Of a stretch of 64,000 bases of DNA, positions 49,994 to 59,650 are shown piece after piece. A program made the translations under genes and the position numbers. Each line of letters opens with the position of its first letter. Position 1 is the stretch's first letter. The notes under the pieces are model-generated. The model did no database searches. It saw only the letters and a list, made by a program, of their open reading frames with translations, and was not told the origin of the DNA. The stretch lies in the NCBI RefSeq assembly GCF_029870595.1, contig NZ_JAPDIR010000011.1, positions 96,203-160,202 on the forward strand. Direction: 5' to 3'. This stretch comes from Sphingomonas sp. CBMAI 2297 (GTDB lineage Bacteria > Pseudomonadota > Alphaproteobacteria > Sphingomonadales > Sphingomonadaceae).

Positions 49994-50029
49994 GCGGAAG
50001 CGGGGGCGAACCGCTACCCCCGCTTCCGC
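49994..50029. repeat. Perfect 13-bp inverted repeat
   Basis: A second, independent hairpin directly follows the terminator-like one; loop CGAACCGCTA. Its role is unknown; it may be an intergenic palindromic element. Confidence 0.6.
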
Positions 50030-50244
50030 AAGACGCGGAGCCGCCGGGCCAGGGGCCCCGCGCCTTCCCGGGCCGGCGCCCGTCGAGCGCACCAGAGCTG
50101 GACGCAGGCGCCGGCCGGGCCCGCTTTCTCGCAGCCGGCCGCGCAGTGCCGATGCGGCGGGCAAGGAGAAATGATGCAGGCGGGAGCGTTGCGTGGCTGC
50201 GCGGCTCCGCTATGTGCTGAACCCCAGTTCATGAAGGGGGAAAC

Positions 50245-51183
50245 ATGCCGGGCGGTCTGGTCGCATTGCTGGATGACGTTGCCGCGCTCGCCAAGCTGGC
50301 GGCGGCTTCGCTGGACGACGTGGTGGGGGCCGCGGGGCGTGCGGGCACCAAGGCGGCCGGGGTGGTGATCGACGATGCCGCGGTCACGCCGCGCTATGTC
50401 GTCGGCCTCACGCCGGATCGCGAGCTGCCGATCATCTGGAAGATCACGCTCGGCTCGCTCCGCAACAAGCTGCTCTTCATCCTGCCGGTAGCGCTCGCGC
50501 TCAGCGCCTTCGCGCCCTGGGCGGTGACGCCGCTGCTGATGATCGGCGGCGCCTATCTGTGCTTCGAGGCGGCCGAGAAGATTGTCGAGGCGCTGGCCGG
50601 CCACCATGCCGAGGCGGAAGTCGCGGAGATCGCCACGCCGGTCGAGCTGGAGAAGCGCCAGGTCGCCGGGGCGGTGCGCACCGATTTCATCCTGTCGGCG
50701 GAGATCATGGCGATCGCGCTGGCCGAACTGCCGGACGCCTCGCTCGGCATGCGCGCGGCGGCGCTGGCGGCGGTCGCGATCGCGATCACCATCGGCGTCT
50801 ATGGCGTGGTCGCGCTGATCGTGAAGATGGATGATATCGGCCTGCACCTGAGCAAGCGCCCCTCGGCGATCGCGCAGCGGACCGGTGCGTTCCTGGTCAG
50901 GGCGATGCCGGTGCTGCTCCAGGCGCTGTCGCATGTCGGCGTGGCGGCGATGGTCTGGGTCGGCGGCGGCATCCTGCTGCACGGGCTGGAGGTGTTCGGC
51001 CTGAACGCAGCGCCGCATTTCGTGCACCACCTCGCCGAGGTGGCGGGCCATGCGGTGCCGTTCGCGCAGGGTTTCGTCCAATGGCTGGTCGGCGCGATCG
51101 GGGCCGGGATCTGCGGGATGATCGTCGGCGCGGCGATCGTGGGAGTGCTGCACCTGGTGCCGGGGAAGAAGGCCGCGCACTGA
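50245..51183 (+). CDS. DUF808 (YedI-like) inner membrane protein
   Basis: The 312-residue protein shows the DUF808 family beginning (GGLVALLDDVAALAKLAAAS, DDVVGAAGRAGTKAAGVVID), NVS-type ELPIIWKITLGSLRNKLLF, and GGAYLCFEAAEKI. It has about six to seven membrane segments. E. coli YedI is the reference; function is unknown. AAGGGGGAAAC precedes the ATG. It stands alone, convergent with purK. Confidence 0.88.
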   Translation: MPGGLVALLDDVAALAKLAAASLDDVVGAAGRAGTKAAGVVIDDAAVTPRYVVGLTPDRELPIIWKITLGSLRNKLLFILPVALALSAFAPWAVTPLLMIGGAYLCFEAAEKIVEALAGHHAEAEVAEIATPVELEKRQVAGAVRTDFILSAEIMAIALAELPDASLGMRAAALAAVAIAITIGVYGVVALIVKMDDIGLHLSKRPSAIAQRTGAFLVRAMPVLLQALSHVGVAAMVWVGGGILLHGLEVFGLNAAPHFVHHLAEVAGHAVPFAQGFVQWLVGAIGAGICGMIVGAAIVGVLHLVPGKKAAH

Positions 51184-51219
51184 GCCCTGAACTCCCCGCC
51201 CTTGCAGGCAGGGGAGGAA

Positions 51220-52292
51220 TCAGCCTCGCCGCACCCTGGTCACATGCCCCATCTTCCGCCCCGGCCGGGCATCGCCCTTGCCATAGAGGTGGAGATGCGT
51301 GCCCGGCTCGGCGAGCAGTTCGGGCCAGCGGTTCGCCTGGTCGCCGATCAGGTTCTCCATCTCGACGCCCGCGCCGGTGAGCGCGGTCGAGCCCAGCGGC
51401 AGGCCGCAAATGGCGCGGATATGGTTCTCGAACTGCGAGCATTCGGCGCCTTCGATCGTCCAATGCCCCGAATTGTGCACCCGCGGCGCCATCTCGTTGA
51501 ACACCGGGCCATCGTCGGTCGCGAAGAACTCCAGCGTCAGCACGCCGACATGGCCGAGCGCCTCGGCGACGCGGCCGGCCAGCGTGGCTGCTTCGGTCCA
51601 GTGGCGGGCGATCTCGGCGGGGGCGGGCACGGTCGACTTGTCGAGGATGCCGTCCTTGTGCTCGTTCCAGGGCGGCGGATAGCTGGCCAGCGCGCCATCG
51701 ACGCCGCGCACCGTGATGATCGAGAATTCGTGGCTGAACGTCACAAAGCCCTCAAGGATCGCCGGCCGCTCGCCGATTTCCTCCCAGGCCGAGGCCGCTT
51801 CAGCCGCGTCGCGGATGCGCACCTGGCCCTTGCCGTCATAGCCGAGGCGCAGCGTCTTCAGGATCGCCGGCGCGCCGATCTCCGCGATCGCGGCGTCGAG
51901 CTGCGCGCGGGTCTCGACCAGCGCCCAGGGCGCGGTGCGCCCGCCGAGCGCGGCGACGAACGCCTTTTCCCGCGCCCGGTCCTGCGCGATCGACAGGCTC
52001 TGCGCGCCGGGACGCACCGGCACCTTGCCGGCGAGGAACTCGACCGGCCCGATCGCGATGTTCTCGAACTCATAGGTGATCACGTCGCACTGGGCGGCGA
52101 GCTCGTCGAGCACGATGCGGCTGTGATAATCGGCGCGGGTGTAGCTGGAGGCGGTCTGCGCGGCGACGCTCTCTTCGTCGGGCGCGAGCACATGGGTGCG
52201 ATAGCCGAGCTGCGCGGCGGCGACGGCGAGCATGCGGCCGAGCTGGCCCCCGCCCAGAATGCCGATCGTCGAACCGGGAGGCAGCGCGCCGC

Positions 52293-52296
<4 letters not shown>
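51220..52296 (-). CDS. purK: N5-carboxyaminoimidazole ribonucleotide synthase
   Basis: PurK is the ATP-grasp enzyme that carboxylates AIR to N5-CAIR in purine synthesis. The 358-residue product starts with [20 protein letters not shown], has [24 protein letters not shown] and the late [16 protein letters not shown], all typical. Its ATG at 52296 overlaps the stop of purE (ATGA), so the pair is translated together. Confidence 0.96.
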
Positions 52297-52772
<476 letters not shown>

Positions 52773-52893
52773 GTCTTGCCCCGTCTCGTGTGGAAGGCGC
52801 GTTCCTAGAGGGGAGGGGCGGGGAGGGCAACCCATCCCGGCTGCGAGAACCGGCCCGCTGGAAGAACCGGCCTCGCCATAATAGCATCGGCCG

Positions 52894-53223
52894 ATGCTGC
52901 TCGCTCTCGCCCTGCTCGCCGCCGGTCAAACCCCTTTCCCGACACGGGCAGGGCAATGCCAATGGGTGCGGGGCGGCTTCTACGTGGCCAATGGCAGCGG
53001 CATCAACCGGCTCTGGGTCCGCGGCACGAAGCACGTGCTGAATCTGCACGATGCCGATAGCGAGAAAGAGGCGCCGCCGGCGATACGGCGGTTCTGGGAC
53101 GGTCGCCCATTCGAGCGGCGGCTATGGGGCGAATTCTACGTCTGCGCCCGGGCACGCTATATCCCGGGCCACATGCAGCGCGTCCGCATTCTGCGCACGC
53201 GCCGCACCGTGATCACCGGCTGA
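52894..53223 (+). CDS. Small secreted hypothetical protein
   Basis: The 109-residue protein has a probable signal peptide ([20 protein letters not shown]) and a basic, aromatic-rich mature part with two conserved-looking cysteines (GQCQWVRG and YVCARARY). I do not recognise a family. It is a lone gene that ends four bases before the convergent gpmA. A weak GC-rich start context makes the exact start uncertain. Confidence 0.5.
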   Translation: MLLALALLAAGQTPFPTRAGQCQWVRGGFYVANGSGINRLWVRGTKHVLNLHDADSEKEAPPAIRRFWDGRPFERRLWGEFYVCARARYIPGHMQRVRILRTRRTVITG

Positions 53224-53227
53224 TCGC

Positions 53228-53914
53228 TCACCGCTCGCTGAGATAATAGCGATCCAGCGCGTTCAGCTGGTCGTCCAGCTCATAGACGATCGGCTGGCCG
53301 GTCGGGATCTCCAGGTTCACGATCTCGTCGTCGGGAATGCCCGAGAGATGCTTCACCAGCGCGCGCAGCGAATTGCCGTGCGCGGCGATCAGCACGCGCT
53401 TGCCGGCCTTGAGCTCGGGCGCGATCCGCTCGTCCCAATAGGGAAGCACGCGGGCGATCGTGTCCTTCAGGCTTTCGGTCTGCGGGATCGCCACGCCGCG
53501 ATAGCGCGCGTCCTTGGCGAGGTCCCAGGGCGACCCTTCCTCGGGAAGCGGCGGCGGCACGTCGAAGCTGCGGCGCCAGATCTTCACCTGCTCGTCGCCG
53601 TGCAGCGCCGCGGTCTCGGCCTTGTTGAGCCCGGTCAGCCCGCCATAATGGCGCTCGTTGAGCTTCCAGCTCTTCTCCTCGGGCAGCCAGAGCCGGCCCA
53701 TCGCCTCCAGCGCCAGGTGCAGCGTCTTGATCGCGCGGCTCTGGAAGCTGGTGAAGCACAGGTCGAAGTCGAGTCCCTTTTCGCGCATCAGCGTGCCGGC
53801 GGCCGTCGCCTCCTCCACGCCTTGCTCCGTCAGATCGACGTCCCACCAGCCGGTGAAGCGATTCTCGAGGTTCCAGGCCGATTGGCCGTGGCGGATCAGG
53901 ACGAGCTTGGGCAT
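53228..53914 (-). CDS. gpmA: 2,3-bisphosphoglycerate-dependent phosphoglycerate mutase
   Basis: GpmA interconverts 3- and 2-phosphoglycerate in glycolysis. The 228-residue product starts [20 protein letters not shown], holding the phosphohistidine RHG motif, then [17 protein letters not shown], and ends with the second histidine in [18 protein letters not shown]. The open frame reaches 53929, but ATG 53914 is conserved. The gene is divergent from a dienelactone hydrolase gene with 68 bases between. Confidence 0.96.
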   Translation of the reverse strand: MPKLVLIRHGQSAWNLENRFTGWWDVDLTEQGVEEATAAGTLMREKGLDFDLCFTSFQSRAIKTLHLALEAMGRLWLPEEKSWKLNERHYGGLTGLNKAETAALHGDEQVKIWRRSFDVPPPLPEEGSPWDLAKDARYRGVAIPQTESLKDTIARVLPYWDERIAPELKAGKRVLIAAHGNSLRALVKHLSGIPDDEIVNLEIPTGQPIVYELDDQLNALDRYYLSER

Positions 53915-53982
53915 GCGAACTCCTTGCAACCGGTTGCGAGCGTCCTTAGCGGCAGGAGCGGCGGGGACAAGGGAGACAGGCG

Positions 53983-54705
53983 ATGGCGATCGTTCGGCAG
54001 ACTCTGGTGTACCAAGGCCCTGGCGGCCCCTTCGAAGGGGTGATCGCCTATGAGGACGAGGTGACGACGCTGCGTCCGGGCGTGCTCGTCCTGCCCAATG
54101 TGCTCGGCCAGAAGGAAGCCGACAACGTCCATGCCGAGAACCTCGCCAAGCTTGGCTATGTGGCGCTGGCGGCGGACGTCTATGGTCAGGGCAAGCGCAC
54201 CCGGCACGGGCCGGATGCGGGAGTCTATATGAACCAGCTCAACGCCGATCGTGCCCTGTTGCGCGACCGGCTCGCCGCCGCGCTCGCCGCGCTTGCCGGC
54301 TTCGACCGGGTCGATCCCGCGAAGCTGGCCGCGATCGGCTTCTGCTTCGGCGGCAAGTGCGTGCTCGACATGGCGCGTTCGGGCCTTGCGATCCTGGGCG
54401 GCGTCTCGTTCCACGGCGTCTATGACGCGCCCGATTATGCCAGCGTGTCGCCGATCGCGGCCCGGCTGCTCGTCTGCCATGGCTGGGAGGACCCGATCGC
54501 GCCGCCCGAAAAGGCCGTGGCGCTGGCCCGGGAGCTGACCGAAGCGGGCGCCGACTGGCAGATCCATGCCTATGGCGGTGCCGGCCACGCCTTCACCGAC
54601 CGGGACCGCAGGACGGCCACCATCCCGGGCGTGGTCTACGAGCCCCGGGCCGATCGCCGCAGCTGGCAGGCGATGGCCAATTTCCTCGAGGAAGTCTTCG
54701 CCTGA
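53983..54705 (+). CDS. Dienelactone hydrolase family protein
   Basis: The 240-residue alpha/beta hydrolase has the family nucleophile motif GFCFGGKC with cysteine in the position of the dienelactone hydrolase nucleophile, [37 protein letters not shown] for the aspartate, and AGHAFTD for the histidine. Members open dienelactone in chlorocatechol degradation, but many broad DLH family proteins act on other esters; the substrate is not evident. It lies five bases upstream of a FUSC gene. Confidence 0.88.
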   Translation: MAIVRQTLVYQGPGGPFEGVIAYEDEVTTLRPGVLVLPNVLGQKEADNVHAENLAKLGYVALAADVYGQGKRTRHGPDAGVYMNQLNADRALLRDRLAAALAALAGFDRVDPAKLAAIGFCFGGKCVLDMARSGLAILGGVSFHGVYDAPDYASVSPIAARLLVCHGWEDPIAPPEKAVALARELTEAGADWQIHAYGGAGHAFTDRDRRTATIPGVVYEPRADRRSWQAMANFLEEVFA

Positions 54706-54709
54706 TCCG

Positions 54710-55801
54710 ATGGTGAAGGCGGCTCCCCGCAAGCGCCTGATCGACCGGGTCACCGCCCGGACCGTCGACGAGGCGGAAGCTGCCGCCTCGGTGCTGCTCG
54801 CCATCGCCGCGGCGCACTGGATCGGCGCGGCGAGCGTCTATTGGGCCGCCTTTGCCGGCTATATGGTGATGCGCGGCCATGCGGCGGAGACGCTGGTGCG
54901 CGGGCTGCTGCGCATCGCCGGCACCGGCGCGGGCGGGCTGCTCGCGCTCGCCGCCGCGCCGTTCCTGGGCTGGTGGCCGGCCGCGGCGGCTGCGCTGTTC
55001 CTGGTCGGCGGCGGCGCCCTCTACGCCGCGATCACGGGCAAGCGCTCCTATGCATGGCTGTTCTTCGGGCTCACCTTCGCGATGGTGGTGCTCGATAAGC
55101 TCGCCCATCCCGATGTCGCGCTCGCGCGCTTCGTCGAGACGCGCGTGCTCGAGACGGTGGCGGGGACACTCGCCTGCCTGGCGGTCAGCCTCGCCTCCAC
55201 GCTCACCCTGCGCCGACGCTGGCCGGCCCGGCCGAGCCCGCGTCCCGCGGCGCTCGGCTGGCATCCCGAGGCCGCGCGCCACGCGCTGCAGGCCGCCACC
55301 GCGCTCGCGCTCCTCGTCGGGCTCTCGGCCTGGCTGCGCCTGCCGGCGCTGTCCCAGGCCGCGATCGGGATCATGGCGGTGATGATCGTCCCCGCCGATT
55401 CGATCGGGACGAGCGGGCTGCTGCCGGTCAGCCGGCGGCTGGTCCAGCGCTTCCTCGGCTGTCTGGCCGGCGCCGCGCTCGCCGCGCTGATCCTGTTCGT
55501 CGCGCATGGATCGCCGATGCTGCTGATCCTTGGCACGATGCTCGGCGTGGTGATCGGCCGCCACCTGGAGAATGGCGACCATCCGCACCGCTATGTCGGC
55601 ACCCAGTTCGCCCTCGCCATCCTGATCGCGCTGGTGCCGGACAGCTATGCCGATGCGCAGATCGGGCCGGCGCTGACGCGGCTCGCCGGCGTGCTGATCG
55701 GTTTCGCGATACTCGAGCCGGTGCTGCTCGCCTGGCACTGGCTCGCCCCGCGCAGGCCGAGAGCAGGGGCGGCGCGAGCCGGCGAGTCGATCGATATCTG
55801 A
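54710..55801 (+). CDS. FUSC family (aromatic acid exporter-type) membrane protein
   Basis: The 363-residue protein has two blocks of about five hydrophobic segments separated by a basic loop (LRRRWPARPSPRP near residue 170), the layout of FUSC/YccS/AaeB-like inner membrane proteins: AAAHWIGAASVYWAAFAGYM in the first block and SQAAIGIMAVMIVPADSIGT in the second. Such proteins export aromatic acids or stress compounds; none is named here. The ATG at 54710 is four bases after the hydrolase stop, suggesting one operon. Confidence 0.82.
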   Translation: MVKAAPRKRLIDRVTARTVDEAEAAASVLLAIAAAHWIGAASVYWAAFAGYMVMRGHAAETLVRGLLRIAGTGAGGLLALAAAPFLGWWPAAAAALFLVGGGALYAAITGKRSYAWLFFGLTFAMVVLDKLAHPDVALARFVETRVLETVAGTLACLAVSLASTLTLRRRWPARPSPRPAALGWHPEAARHALQAATALALLVGLSAWLRLPALSQAAIGIMAVMIVPADSIGTSGLLPVSRRLVQRFLGCLAGAALAALILFVAHGSPMLLILGTMLGVVIGRHLENGDHPHRYVGTQFALAILIALVPDSYADAQIGPALTRLAGVLIGFAILEPVLLAWHWLAPRRPRAGAARAGESIDI

Positions 55802-55822
55802 GCGAATGCGCGAGTCGCCGCG

Positions 55823-55830
55823 ATGGTTAA
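55823..55830 (+). promoter_or_regulatory. Possible CtrA half-site upstream of sigma factor gene
   Basis: ATGGTTAA is the reverse complement of TTAACCAT, a CtrA half-site form known in alphaproteobacteria. It lies in the 175-base leader of the sigma factor gene. A single 8-base match is weak evidence. Confidence 0.25.
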
Positions 55831-55976
55831 CGAAATGCCCCATGGGCAACCCGGATTCGTCCGTAAGGTGCGATTACCCTAAGGGTTCCCGCCAGATTGG
55901 CGGGCCCGTTGCCCCCGTTCATATTCCCCGCACGACAGCAGCAGCGCGGGCGCTGCGGCGGCAGGGGATTGCACAC

Positions 55977-56966
55977 ATGTCGAAGATCACGATCGCGCTG
56001 GAAGCAGCGGTGGCCACCGTCATCGAGAATATGCCGAAGGACGGCGCCGCTCGCACCAACCGCCAGCGCGTCTATGTCGACCGCGCCTTTGCCCAGATCC
56101 TCAAGCTGATCGCCCCGCGCATCCGCCACTTCGTCCGCCAGTACGGCCTGACCGCGCACTGGGAAGATGCCGAGCAGTGCTGCGCCATCGCCGTCCACCG
56201 CGCGATCGAATCCTATGATCCCACCAAGGCCCAGTTCACCACCTTCGTGAACTGGCAGATCCGCGGCGAGCTCCAGAGCCTGCGCTTCCGCCTGATGACC
56301 GACCAGCGACCTTCCGCCAAGAAGGTCGAGGCCACCACCGTCTCGCTCAGCGCCCTCGCCGCCACCGATGGCGACGAGATCGCCCCCGAGGCCATGATCG
56401 AGGACGAGGATGCCGTCGCCCGCACCGAGGCCGCCGCTTCCGACTATCTCGCCGAGGGCGCCGTCTCCCAGCTCATCGACGCCTATGTCGACCAGCTCCG
56501 CAAGGTCGGCGTCGAGGCACTCCGCCGCCGTCCGCGCTCCGGAGCGAGGGACCGTGGCGAGGGGCCGCGCTTCAAGCGGGCCGATCCCGCCGAGCTGGAG
56601 AAGCTCGAGGCCAGGTTGAGCCGCGACCGCGAGATCGTCGCGCGCCGCGTCTTCGACGGGGCCACGCTCGACGAGGTTTCCCTCGACACCGGCGCCACCA
56701 AGGAGTGCGTCCGCCAGATCGCCCGGCAGGCGACTAGGCTGCTCACCGGGATCGCCGCAGAGGCGCCGCGTTTCGAAATAATGGCCGACGATGCCCGCCG
56801 CGCGGTGCCGCCGGTCCGCCCGCGCCGCGCCGGCGCGGCGAAGGTGCCGCTGCTTCCCGACCCCGGCGCGCTCCACAACCGCCTTGCCCATGTCGAGGCG
56901 ATCGAGGCGGAACGGGCGGCCTATGTCACGCCCGTCCTGCCGGTCGCCCAGCTGGTGCTGCACTGA
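55977..56966 (+). CDS. Divergent sigma-70-like RNA polymerase sigma factor
   Basis: The 329-residue protein has a region-2-like block (HWEDAEQCCAIAVHRAIESY, FTTFVNWQIRGELQSLRFRL; residues about 62-106) and a region-4 helix-turn-helix (DREIVARRVFDGATLDEVSL, TKECVRQIARQATRLLTG; about 221-264). Linker and C-terminal 65 residues are unusual: a basic PPVRPRRAGAAK stretch and a tail without known family. It is longer than ECF factors and shorter than RpoD, with no regions 1.1 or 3. ATG 55977 is used since upstream frame is not conserved-looking. It stands alone after a 175-base leader. Confidence 0.75.
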   Translation: MSKITIALEAAVATVIENMPKDGAARTNRQRVYVDRAFAQILKLIAPRIRHFVRQYGLTAHWEDAEQCCAIAVHRAIESYDPTKAQFTTFVNWQIRGELQSLRFRLMTDQRPSAKKVEATTVSLSALAATDGDEIAPEAMIEDEDAVARTEAAASDYLAEGAVSQLIDAYVDQLRKVGVEALRRRPRSGARDRGEGPRFKRADPAELEKLEARLSRDREIVARRVFDGATLDEVSLDTGATKECVRQIARQATRLLTGIAAEAPRFEIMADDARRAVPPVRPRRAGAAKVPLLPDPGALHNRLAHVEAIEAERAAYVTPVLPVAQLVLH

Positions 56967-56993
56967 TCCGGCGCCGGACCCCGACGCCGCGGC

Positions 56994-57452
56994 CTATACC
57001 ACGCGCGACAGGAACCGGCTGAACGGGTCCTCGCGATAGTCGCCGAACGGCCCGCATTCGGTGAAGCCGAACTGGCGGTAGAGCGCATGGGCGGCATCGA
57101 AGGCCTCGCCCGATCCCGTCTCCAGGCTCACGCGCCGATAGCCCCGCGAACGGGCGGTGCCCAGGATATGCGCGACCAGCCTGGCCCCGGTGCCGCGGCG
57201 CAGATGCTCCGAGGCGGTGCGCATCGACTTGATCTCGCCATGCTCCGGATCGAGCTCGCGCAGCGCGCCGCAGCCCAGCAGGTCGTCGCCGTCCCACACG
57301 GTCCAGAAGGTCACGTCGGGCCCGGCCAGACCGGAGAAGTCGAGGAAATGCGTGCTGTCCTTGGGCGAATTGGCCAGCATGCCGGCGAAATGCACTTCGA
57401 GCAGCGCGCGGACGCGCGCATCGTCGAGCCCGCCTTCGCGGATATCGGTCAT
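56994..57452 (-). CDS. GNAT family N-acetyltransferase
   Basis: The 152-residue protein has GNAT features: EIKSMRTASEHLRRGTGARL as motif A, VSLETGSGEAFDAAHALYRQ followed by FGFTECGPFGDY as motif B. The target is unknown; close relatives are often called PanZ/YjdJ-like or general GNATs. Its ATG overlaps the stop of the TonB_C-like gene (ATGA). Confidence 0.88.
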   Translation of the reverse strand: MTDIREGGLDDARVRALLEVHFAGMLANSPKDSTHFLDFSGLAGPDVTFWTVWDGDDLLGCGALRELDPEHGEIKSMRTASEHLRRGTGARLVAHILGTARSRGYRRVSLETGSGEAFDAAHALYRQFGFTECGPFGDYREDPFSRFLSRVV

Positions 57453-58507
57453 TCGAAACGCACCTTGGCGAGATACCTGCTCTCCATCGGCAGGCCGAAC
57501 ACGTCGCTTGCCGGATTGAACCTGGCGCCGCGCATCGCCGCGCACAGCGCCACGTCCGCCGCGTCGCCGCCGGCGGAGAGCGATATCCGGCAATCGGTGA
57601 CCGCGCCGCTCTGCGACAGGGTGAGCCACGCCTCCGCCGGCGATCCGGCCGCGCCGCGCACGACCAGCTCGCCGGCGCTCGCCGGTGTCGGGCGCTGATA
57701 GCTTTCCCGTATCGGCAGCATCGCCTGGGCACCGTCCCGGTTCCAGCGGACGAGCATGGGCAGCTGCGCATAGGTCTGTGCCGGCTCGATCGCATAGGCG
57801 CCGGTGCGCGCCGCGTCGCAGCTCGCCGCGTCCAGCCCGGCATCGCCGCTCGATCGCAGCAGCTTGCAGGAGAGGACGGTGCCCGACTCCAGCAACAGCG
57901 CGATCGCGCTCTGCCGCCCGTCGCGGACCTTGGAGAAGCGTCGCCACTCGGGCTGGCGAGTCATGGTGGCGATGCCGCGCGCATGGGTCACGGGCCAGCC
58001 CATCGGTGCCGGAGGCGCCGGGGGCAGGCCGATCTCCGCCCCCTCGCCTCCCACCGAGAACTGGATCGTCAGCGAGGCCGTGCCGGGCGCGGGCTTGCCG
58101 TCGAGGGTGAGCGCGTGGCGGAACTTGCCCCGGCGCCGCAGCACCTCGCAGAATTGCGGGGCGAGCGCGACATGGCCATAGGTGCCCCGGCAATCGGTGA
58201 TCGCATCCCTGTCGTCGACCGACAGCTCGATCCCGATCTGCCCCAATATGTGCTGGAATCGCGGCTGGAGCTTCTCGCCGCGCGCCTCGGCGCGGAAGCG
58301 CTCGGGAATATCGGCGGGCAGGATCCAGCCCCGAGGCTCGCCGACCGCCATCACCGGGCGCAGCTCGCCGGGGCCCGCGACGGCATGTTCCGCCACATAG
58401 GTGGCGATCGCCGGCTCGGGCACCGCCCCCGCCTGTGCCTGCGCCTGCACCGGCGCGAGCCACGCGATCAGGGCGGCGGCCCCCGCCGCCATTCTCAGTT
58501 CGAGCAT
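57449..58507 (-). CDS. Secreted protein with TonB C-terminal-like repeats
   Basis: The 352-residue protein has a signal peptide (MLELRMAAGAAALIAWLAPV). Three cysteine-containing modules follow, at least two with the GTVLSCKLLRSSGDAGLDAA and GAVTDCRISLSAGGDAADVA wording, which resembles the TonB C-terminal domain (strand-helix-strand with xCxVxxSSG.). This fold without a TonB N-terminal transmembrane anchor may bind other envelope proteins. Function is unknown. It overlaps the downstream GNAT gene by 4 bases. Confidence 0.65.
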   Translation of the reverse strand: MLELRMAAGAAALIAWLAPVQAQAQAGAVPEPAIATYVAEHAVAGPGELRPVMAVGEPRGWILPADIPERFRAEARGEKLQPRFQHILGQIGIELSVDDRDAITDCRGTYGHVALAPQFCEVLRRRGKFRHALTLDGKPAPGTASLTIQFSVGGEGAEIGLPPAPPAPMGWPVTHARGIATMTRQPEWRRFSKVRDGRQSAIALLLESGTVLSCKLLRSSGDAGLDAASCDAARTGAYAIEPAQTYAQLPMLVRWNRDGAQAMLPIRESYQRPTPASAGELVVRGAAGSPAEAWLTLSQSGAVTDCRISLSAGGDAADVALCAAMRGARFNPASDVFGLPMESRYLAKVRFE

Positions 58508-58531
58508 CCTTCCCCCGCGATTCCGCTTCCC

Positions 58532-59650
58532 TCAGATCTCGTCGATAAATCCTGCCAAAGTCTCAAGACAGGAATGCGCCAGCGTCTTGCAGCGCGCGGG
58601 CGACCAGGCGAATTCGGGATCGGCGTTCGCGGCATGGTCCTTGAACGGCATTTCCAGCGTCATCGAGACCGCGCCGAACCGCTCGGCGAGCTGGTTGGTC
58701 GACATCGAGAGATTCGCCTGGCCGGGCGCCGATTTCTCATAGCCCAGGTCGAGCTGGAAATCGGGCGTCGCCCCGGCGAGGCGGCGGGCATATTCGTAGA
58801 ATTTCTCGCCATGCGCGTCGGTCCAGGACGCGATGCCTTCGAAGCCGGCGAGGAAGTTGGCGGGAATCGCCTCGTCGCCATGCACGTCGATCGCGAAATC
58901 GACGCCGGTCTCGTCCATCGCCGCGCGGACAAGGAACACCTCGGGGCTCTTCTCCATCGTCGGAGCATGCCATTCGCGGTTGAGGTTGATGCCCGCGGCG
59001 TTGGTGCGCAGATGCCCGCGGCGCGAGCCGTCCGGGTTCATGTTCGGCACGATGTGGAACACCGCCTTCTCGCGCAGGGCAAGGGCGATCGGGTTGGTCG
59101 GGTCGGTCAGGAACTCGAGCGCCCCTTCCATCCACCATTCGGCCATGGTCTCGCCCGGGTGCTGGCGCGCATAGAGCCACACCGTCTTCGGCCCGGTGCC
59201 GAGCGTCAGCAGGTCCATCGGCTGGCCGTCGAGCGTCTTGCCCAGCTCGCGGTGCGACACGCCGGGCATCAGCGCCATGCGGCTGACCAGATCGTGGTGC
59301 CGCTCCATCGAATAGGGCGCGAAATAGGCGAACCACACCAGGTCGGTATCGATTGCCTTGGTGAAGTGCAGCACGCCGTCGGCATAGGACGAATCGGCGG
59401 TGCGCCACGCCTCGCGATCGGTCGACCAGCGCGCCTGATAGTCCGGCCAGCCGAACGCATAGGCAGCGCCGCCCGCGTTCAGCAGGCGGAAGGTGAGCGT
59501 GCGCCCCTTCGCCCCGGCCACGCGGAAGTGGAACCACTGGTAGAAGTCCGAGAGGTGATCGGTGACGATCTCGAGGTCGACGCGGTCGCCCTCGATCCCC
59601 ACGACGCGGATGTTGCCGGAATCGAAGCCGGAATTGATCTGGATGGTCAT
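58532..59650 (-). CDS. M14-type zinc carboxypeptidase, cytosolic carboxypeptidase-like (CCP)
   Basis: The 372-residue protein has an N-terminal beta-sandwich (about residues 5-115, WFHFRV, TFRLLNAGGAAYAFGWPDYQ) like that of CCP/Nna1 enzymes, and an M14 catalytic domain with ARQHPGETMAEWW (zinc His and Glu), NMNPDGSRRGHLR, NREWHAP, DVHGDE (zinc His) and the catalytic Glu in LEMPFKDH. No signal peptide is seen, so it is cytoplasmic. Eukaryotic CCPs remove C-terminal or side-chain glutamates from tubulin and other proteins; bacterial substrates are unclear. The ATG overlaps the DUF4136 stop. Confidence 0.9.
   Translation of the reverse strand: MTIQINSGFDSGNIRVVGIEGDRVDLEIVTDHLSDFYQWFHFRVAGAKGRTLTFRLLNAGGAAYAFGWPDYQARWSTDREAWRTADSSYADGVLHFTKAIDTDLVWFAYFAPYSMERHHDLVSRMALMPGVSHRELGKTLDGQPMDLLTLGTGPKTVWLYARQHPGETMAEWWMEGALEFLTDPTNPIALALREKAVFHIVPNMNPDGSRRGHLRTNAAGINLNREWHAPTMEKSPEVFLVRAAMDETGVDFAIDVHGDEAIPANFLAGFEGIASWTDAHGEKFYEYARRLAGATPDFQLDLGYEKSAPGQANLSMSTNQLAERFGAVSMTLEMPFKDHAANADPEFAWSPARCKTLAHSCLETLAGFIDEI

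Larger units (their letters stand above)
49918..50244. other. 327-base gap with two hairpins, no gene seen
   Basis: The first hairpin ends the previous operon (49944-49976). A second one, GCGGAAGCGGGGG paired with CCCCCGCTTCCGC at 49994-50029, is perfect over 13 bp. After this the sequence is very GC-rich, with no promoter visible. A 65-codon frame from 50171 has an AAGGAG motif but overlaps the DUF808 start and looks non-coding. Confidence 0.55.

Noticed and set aside
50171..50368. 65-codon frame with AAGGAG motif
   Set aside because: It overlaps the DUF808 start in another frame, is rich in Trp and Arg late on, and lacks family features.
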